From Bacteroidetes bacterium MED-G20 (GTDB taxonomy: Bacteria; Bacteroidota; Bacteroidia; Flavobacteriales_D; Parvicellaceae), in assembly GCA_905182745.1 (NCBI GenBank), contig CAJJCR010000010.1, positions 1 through 64,000 of the forward strand: DNA of 64,000 nt. The letters run 5' to 3'. A program made the translations under genes and the position numbers. Below the pieces are notes generated by a model that was not told the origin of the DNA, did not search any database, and saw only the letters and a program-made list of their open reading frames with translations. Positions 60,878 through 64,000 of this stretch are shown one piece after another. Positions within the stretch are counted from its first letter, which is position 1. Each line of letters opens with the position of its first letter.

Positions 60878-61443
60878 TGAATTATTTCGCACATCCTACA
60901 GCAGTAATTGATGAAAATGTAAAAATTGGCAATGAATCTAAGATTTGGCATTTTAGCCATATTATGAGTAATTCAGCAATTGGAATAGGTTGTAATATAG
61001 GTCAAAACGTAGTGGTTTCTCCTTATGTAGAATTAGGCAATAATGTAAAAGTTCAAAATAATGTATCAATCTATACAGGTGTAGTTTGTGAGGATAATGT
61101 ATTTTTAGGTCCATCTATGGTTTTTACAAATATTCTAAATCCTAGAAGTGCGATTGTTAGAAGAGATGCATATGTTAAAACTTTGGTAAAGAAAGGAGCT
61201 TCTATTGGTGCAAATGCTACAATTATTTGCGGTAATAGTATTGGTGAATATGCTCTTATAGGAGCAGGAACTGTTGTTACTAAGCCAGTTAAGCCCTATG
61301 CTTTAGTAGTTGGAAACCCTGGCAAACAAATTGGATGGGTCAGCGAGTATGGTCATAGATTAGAGTTTGTTTCTGGAAAAGCCACATGCCCAGAGTCGTT
61401 AAAGTCTTATGAACTAAAAAATGAATTCTATAAAAGAGATTAA
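60877..61443 (+). CDS. wbpD: N-acetyltransferase, left-handed beta-helix (WbpD-like)
   Basis: The 188-aa hexapeptide-repeat protein begins with HPTAVIDENVKIGNESKIWHFSHI, includes VSPYVELGNNVKVQNNVSIYTGV and VCEDNVFLGPSMVFTN, and ends with ALVVGNPGKQIGWVSEYGHRLEF. This is the WbpD/WlbB pattern, acetylating the 3-amino group of UDP-GlcNAc3NA. The start overlaps the uxs stop (TAATG). It acts after the WbpE-type aminotransferase. Confidence 0.9.
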   Translation: MNYFAHPTAVIDENVKIGNESKIWHFSHIMSNSAIGIGCNIGQNVVVSPYVELGNNVKVQNNVSIYTGVVCEDNVFLGPSMVFTNILNPRSAIVRRDAYVKTLVKKGASIGANATIICGNSIGEYALIGAGTVVTKPVKPYALVVGNPGKQIGWVSEYGHRLEFVSGKATCPESLKSYELKNEFYKRD

Positions 61444-61446
61444 ATA

Positions 61447-62466
61447 ATGGATAAAATTAAGTTTGGAATAATTGGAGCTGGTCATATTGGTAAAAGACAT
61501 GCAGAAATGGTATTAAGAAATACAAATTGTGAACTTACTGCTATTTGTGATGTTTTACCCAAAGAAAGTTTAGCATTAGAACCTTACGATGTTCCATATT
61601 ACAATGATTATTTAAAAATGCTTAACTCACATCAAGAAATAGATGTTGTTTGTGTTTGTACTCCAAATGGTTCACATTCTGATATTTCTATTTCTGTTTT
61701 GAAACACGACAAACACGTTGTAATAGAAAAACCAATTGGACTAACTGTAGCCAATTGTGAAAAAGTGATTTTTAATGCACTTCAAAGAAACAAACATGTA
61801 TTTGCTGTCATGCAAAACAGATATTCTCCCCCAAGCGAATGGATCAAAGAAATTATTGAAACTAAAAAATTAGGAGATATATTTATGGTTCAAGTAAACT
61901 GTTTTTGGAATAGAGACGATAGGTATTATAAAAAAGGAGGATGGAAAGGAACGCAAGACTTGGATGGTGGTACACTTTTTACGCAATTTTCACATTTCAT
62001 AGATATCATGTATTGGTTGTTTGGAGACATAGAAAATATTCAAGGGAAATTTGAGGACTTTACCCACCAAGAATCTACAGATTTTGAGGACTCAGGAATA
62101 GTTTCTTTTGATTTTAAAAAAGGTGGTATGGGCTGTTTGAATTATTCTACAGCAGTTTGGAACTCCAACTTGGAAAGCAGTATGACAGTTATTGGAAGTA
62201 AAGGAAGTATTAAGATTGGAGGTCAGTATATGAATGAAATTGAATATTGCAATATAAAAGATTATAAAATGCCCGAGCTAGCACCTTCTAATCCCCCAAA
62301 TGATTATGGTCCTTATAAAGGAAGTGCAGCAAACCATCATTATATTATTGAAAATGTTGTAGAGACACTAAGAGGACAAAATGTAGCCACCACCAATGTT
62401 TTGGAAGGATTAAAAGTAGTAGAAATTATAGAAAAAATTTATAAACTTAGAGATAGTCAAAAATGA
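61447..62466 (+). CDS. wbpB: Gfo/Idh/MocA-family oxidoreductase (WbpB-like)
   Basis: The 339-aa NAD(P) oxidoreductase has the Rossmann motif FGIIGAGHIGKRHAEMV. VCVCTPNGSHSDISI and the catalytic EKPIG follow. FWNRDDRYYKKGGWKGTQDLDGGTLFTQFSHFIDIM is the substrate loop typical of WbpB/WlbA, which oxidise the C3 of UDP-GlcNAc uronate. It overlaps the next gene by four bases. Confidence 0.88.
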   Translation: MDKIKFGIIGAGHIGKRHAEMVLRNTNCELTAICDVLPKESLALEPYDVPYYNDYLKMLNSHQEIDVVCVCTPNGSHSDISISVLKHDKHVVIEKPIGLTVANCEKVIFNALQRNKHVFAVMQNRYSPPSEWIKEIIETKKLGDIFMVQVNCFWNRDDRYYKKGGWKGTQDLDGGTLFTQFSHFIDIMYWLFGDIENIQGKFEDFTHQESTDFEDSGIVSFDFKKGGMGCLNYSTAVWNSNLESSMTVIGSKGSIKIGGQYMNEIEYCNIKDYKMPELAPSNPPNDYGPYKGSAANHHYIIENVVETLRGQNVATTNVLEGLKVVEIIEKIYKLRDSQK

Positions 62467-63758
62467 AAATTTACAATAAATTAATTGCTAAAGAAGAAAA
62501 AATTGCTGTTGTTGGGTTAGGATACGTAGGTCTTCCAATTGCATTAGAATTTGCCAAAATAACTAACGTTATAGGGTTTGACATTAACCCAGAAAGGGTT
62601 TCTATGATGAAAAATAAAATTGACCCTAGTAATGAGTTAGTTTCAACTGATTTTGACAATTGTTCAATAGAGTTTACTCATAAAATTGAAGATTTAAAAG
62701 AAGCCAAGTTTTTTATAGTCGCTGTACCAACACCAATTGATCAAAGTAAAGAACCCAATATTAAGCCATTACTTTCGGCAAGTGAAACTGTTGGAAAGGT
62801 TCTTAAAAAGGGAGATTATGTGGTATATGAATCTACAGTATATCCAGGATGCACAGAGGAAGATTGTATTCCTGTTTTGGAAAAATTGAGTGGTTTGAAG
62901 TTTGTAAAGGACTTTAAAGTAGGTTACTCCCCTGAAAGAATTAATCCAGGAGATAAAGTTCATACTCTTTCTAGTATTGTAAAAGTCTCCTCTGGATGCG
63001 ATGAAGAATCTTCAGAAGAAATTGCCAAAACCTATGAGTTAGTTGTTTCTGCTGGTGTACATAGAGCTTCATCTATAAAAGTAGCGGAGGCTGCTAAAAT
63101 TATTGAAAACACTCAAAGAGATGTAAATATTGCTTTGATCAATGAACTTTCTGTAATATTCAATAGGATGAATATAAATACTTACGAAGTATTAGAAGCT
63201 GCAGGAACTAAGTGGAATTTTTTGAATTTTCGGCCTGGCCTTGTTGGTGGTCATTGTATTGGAGTTGATCCATATTATCTCACGCACAAAGCCAAGGAAC
63301 TTGGCTACCATGCACAAATAATCAACTCTGGAAGAGCGGTTAACGATTCTATGGGGGCTTATGTTGGTAGAACAGTTGCTAAAAAAGTTATAGCTTCAGG
63401 AACTCCAATGCAAGAAGCTCGAGTTTTGGTTATGGGAGCTACTTTTAAGGAAGATGTTTCTGATATAAGAAATTCTAAAGTAGTAGATGTAATCAACGAA
63501 TTAAAATCTTTTTCTTGCCATGTTGAAGTCGTTGATCCTCATGCAAATTCTGGTGAATTAGTGGAAGAATATGGTTTTGATTTAGTACCTAAAACAAGTG
63601 GAATTTACCACTCTGTAATTGTTGCAGTAAATCATCAAGAGTACACTCTTTTAGATGAAAATTACTTTGCTTCTATTCTTTCTGAAAAAGGAGTTTTAGT
63701 AGATTTAAAAGGTGTTTTTAGAAATAAAATTCAAAAACTAAATTATTGGACATTGTAA
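62463..63758 (+). CDS. UDP-N-acetylglucosamine 6-dehydrogenase (TviB/WbpA-like)
   Basis: The 431-aa nucleotide-sugar dehydrogenase has [62 protein letters not shown] and the catalytic Cys in [16 protein letters not shown]. These features are typical of the TviB/VipA and WbpA/WbpO groups, which form UDP-GlcNAcA or UDP-GalNAcA. Neighbouring WbpB, WbpE and WbpD homologues favour UDP-GlcNAc as the substrate, so it would supply the pathway's first step. rfbB begins at the stop (TAATG). Confidence 0.9.
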   Translation: MKIYNKLIAKEEKIAVVGLGYVGLPIALEFAKITNVIGFDINPERVSMMKNKIDPSNELVSTDFDNCSIEFTHKIEDLKEAKFFIVAVPTPIDQSKEPNIKPLLSASETVGKVLKKGDYVVYESTVYPGCTEEDCIPVLEKLSGLKFVKDFKVGYSPERINPGDKVHTLSSIVKVSSGCDEESSEEIAKTYELVVSAGVHRASSIKVAEAAKIIENTQRDVNIALINELSVIFNRMNINTYEVLEAAGTKWNFLNFRPGLVGGHCIGVDPYYLTHKAKELGYHAQIINSGRAVNDSMGAYVGRTVAKKVIASGTPMQEARVLVMGATFKEDVSDIRNSKVVDVINELKSFSCHVEVVDPHANSGELVEEYGFDLVPKTSGIYHSVIVAVNHQEYTLLDENYFASILSEKGVLVDLKGVFRNKIQKLNYWTL

Positions 63759-64000
63759 TGGATTATAAAAAAATCATACTTATAACAGGTGGTGCTGGCT
63801 TTATTGGCTCCCATGTGGTTAGAAAAATGATTAATCAATACCCTGAATACTTTATAGTTAATTTAGATAAATTAACCTATGCAGGTAACTTAAATAATCT
63901 AAAGGATATTGAAAATAAATCCAATTATAAATTTGAAAATATTGATATTAATAACGAAGATGCCGTTCAAATTTTATTTGAAAAATATTTATTTGATGGG
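63758..64000 (+). CDS. rfbB: dTDP-glucose 4,6-dehydratase, N-terminal part, cut by window edge
   Basis: The open frame runs from the ATG at 63758 to the window end (81 residues; not in the track). It begins [24 protein letters not shown] and has [14 protein letters not shown], the N-terminus of RfbB/RmlB, with the nucleotide-binding GGAGFIGS motif. RfbB dehydrates dTDP-glucose on the way to dTDP-rhamnose and other 6-deoxysugars. The overlap with the previous gene shows it belongs to the same operon. Confidence 0.88.
   Translation, partial: MDYKKIILITGGAGFIGSHVVRKMINQYPEYFIVNLDKLTYAGNLNNLKDIENKSNYKFENIDINNEDAVQILFEKYLFDG

Overview
The window looks like chromosome from a low-GC, probably marine member of the Bacteroidota, most likely in or near the Flavobacteriales. 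The evidence is the AT-rich sequence; secreted proteins with type IX secretion (T9SS) style C-termini next to a PorV-like outer-membrane protein; a TonB-dependent receptor with an N-terminal carboxypeptidase-regulatory-like domain; atpD-atpC separated from the rest of the ATP synthase operon; a eukaryote-like class Ia ribonucleotide reductase; an archaeal-type geranylgeranylglyceryl-phosphate synthase homologue; and candidate -7 promoter elements of the Bacteroidota form TAnnTTTG. This placement is inferred from gene content; no marker-gene search was possible. I saw no rRNA, tRNA, CRISPR array, prophage or insertion sequence.

Layout. 1-2.7 kb (minus): nadD (cut by the window edge), gmk, yicC, then a frame-broken EamA transporter. 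2.7-7.2 kb (plus): a transsulfuration PLP enzyme, a frame-broken secreted M43 metalloprotease and a lipoprotein. 7.3-12.3 kb: ribF (minus), atpD-atpC (plus), rnhB-glyS (minus). 12.3-17.6 kb (plus): a DUF3109 protein, nrdB-nrdA and an alpha/beta hydrolase. 17.6-24 kb (mostly minus): a prohibitin-like protein, a small membrane protein, fumC (frame-broken), an ArsC-like protein, prfB with its programmed +1 frameshift, a glucosaminidase/LysM protein, a GGGP synthase and a phosphopantetheinyl transferase. 24.2-31.6 kb (plus): a very tight six-gene run, cysS, M14 carboxypeptidase, C1 peptidase, yidD, ACMSD-type amidohydrolase, M1 aminopeptidase. 31.6-33.2 kb: a poorly readable stretch with an exported protein and a Rieske-like lipoprotein. 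33.2-46.75 kb (plus): TonB-dependent receptor, ~1450-aa secreted protein A1, PorV-like protein, ~1447-aa secreted paralogue A2, ending at a clear terminator. 46.7-57.3 kb: greA, HIT protein, ruvC, flippase-like protein, GT2, thioredoxin, MBL-rhodanese protein, lgt with an ABC/FtsX/DUF3299-like trio, waaA and a barrel-like protein. 57.4-64 kb (plus): a surface polysaccharide locus for UDP-GlcNAc3NAcA-type and UDP-xylose sugars, running off the window into rfbB.

Two things stand out. First, the 33-46.7 kb unit: the last 2.65 kb of A1 and A2 are almost identical at nucleotide level while their N-terminal thirds have diverged, and a PorV-like gene sits between them. Second, about fifteen genes, including fumC, are interrupted by single-base frameshifts but keep family-typical total lengths. 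Comparing the A1/A2 copies shows that the breaks are isolated one-base indels at different places in each copy. I therefore read most of them as sequence or assembly errors rather than gene decay, and I annotate them as whole genes with the breaks described.
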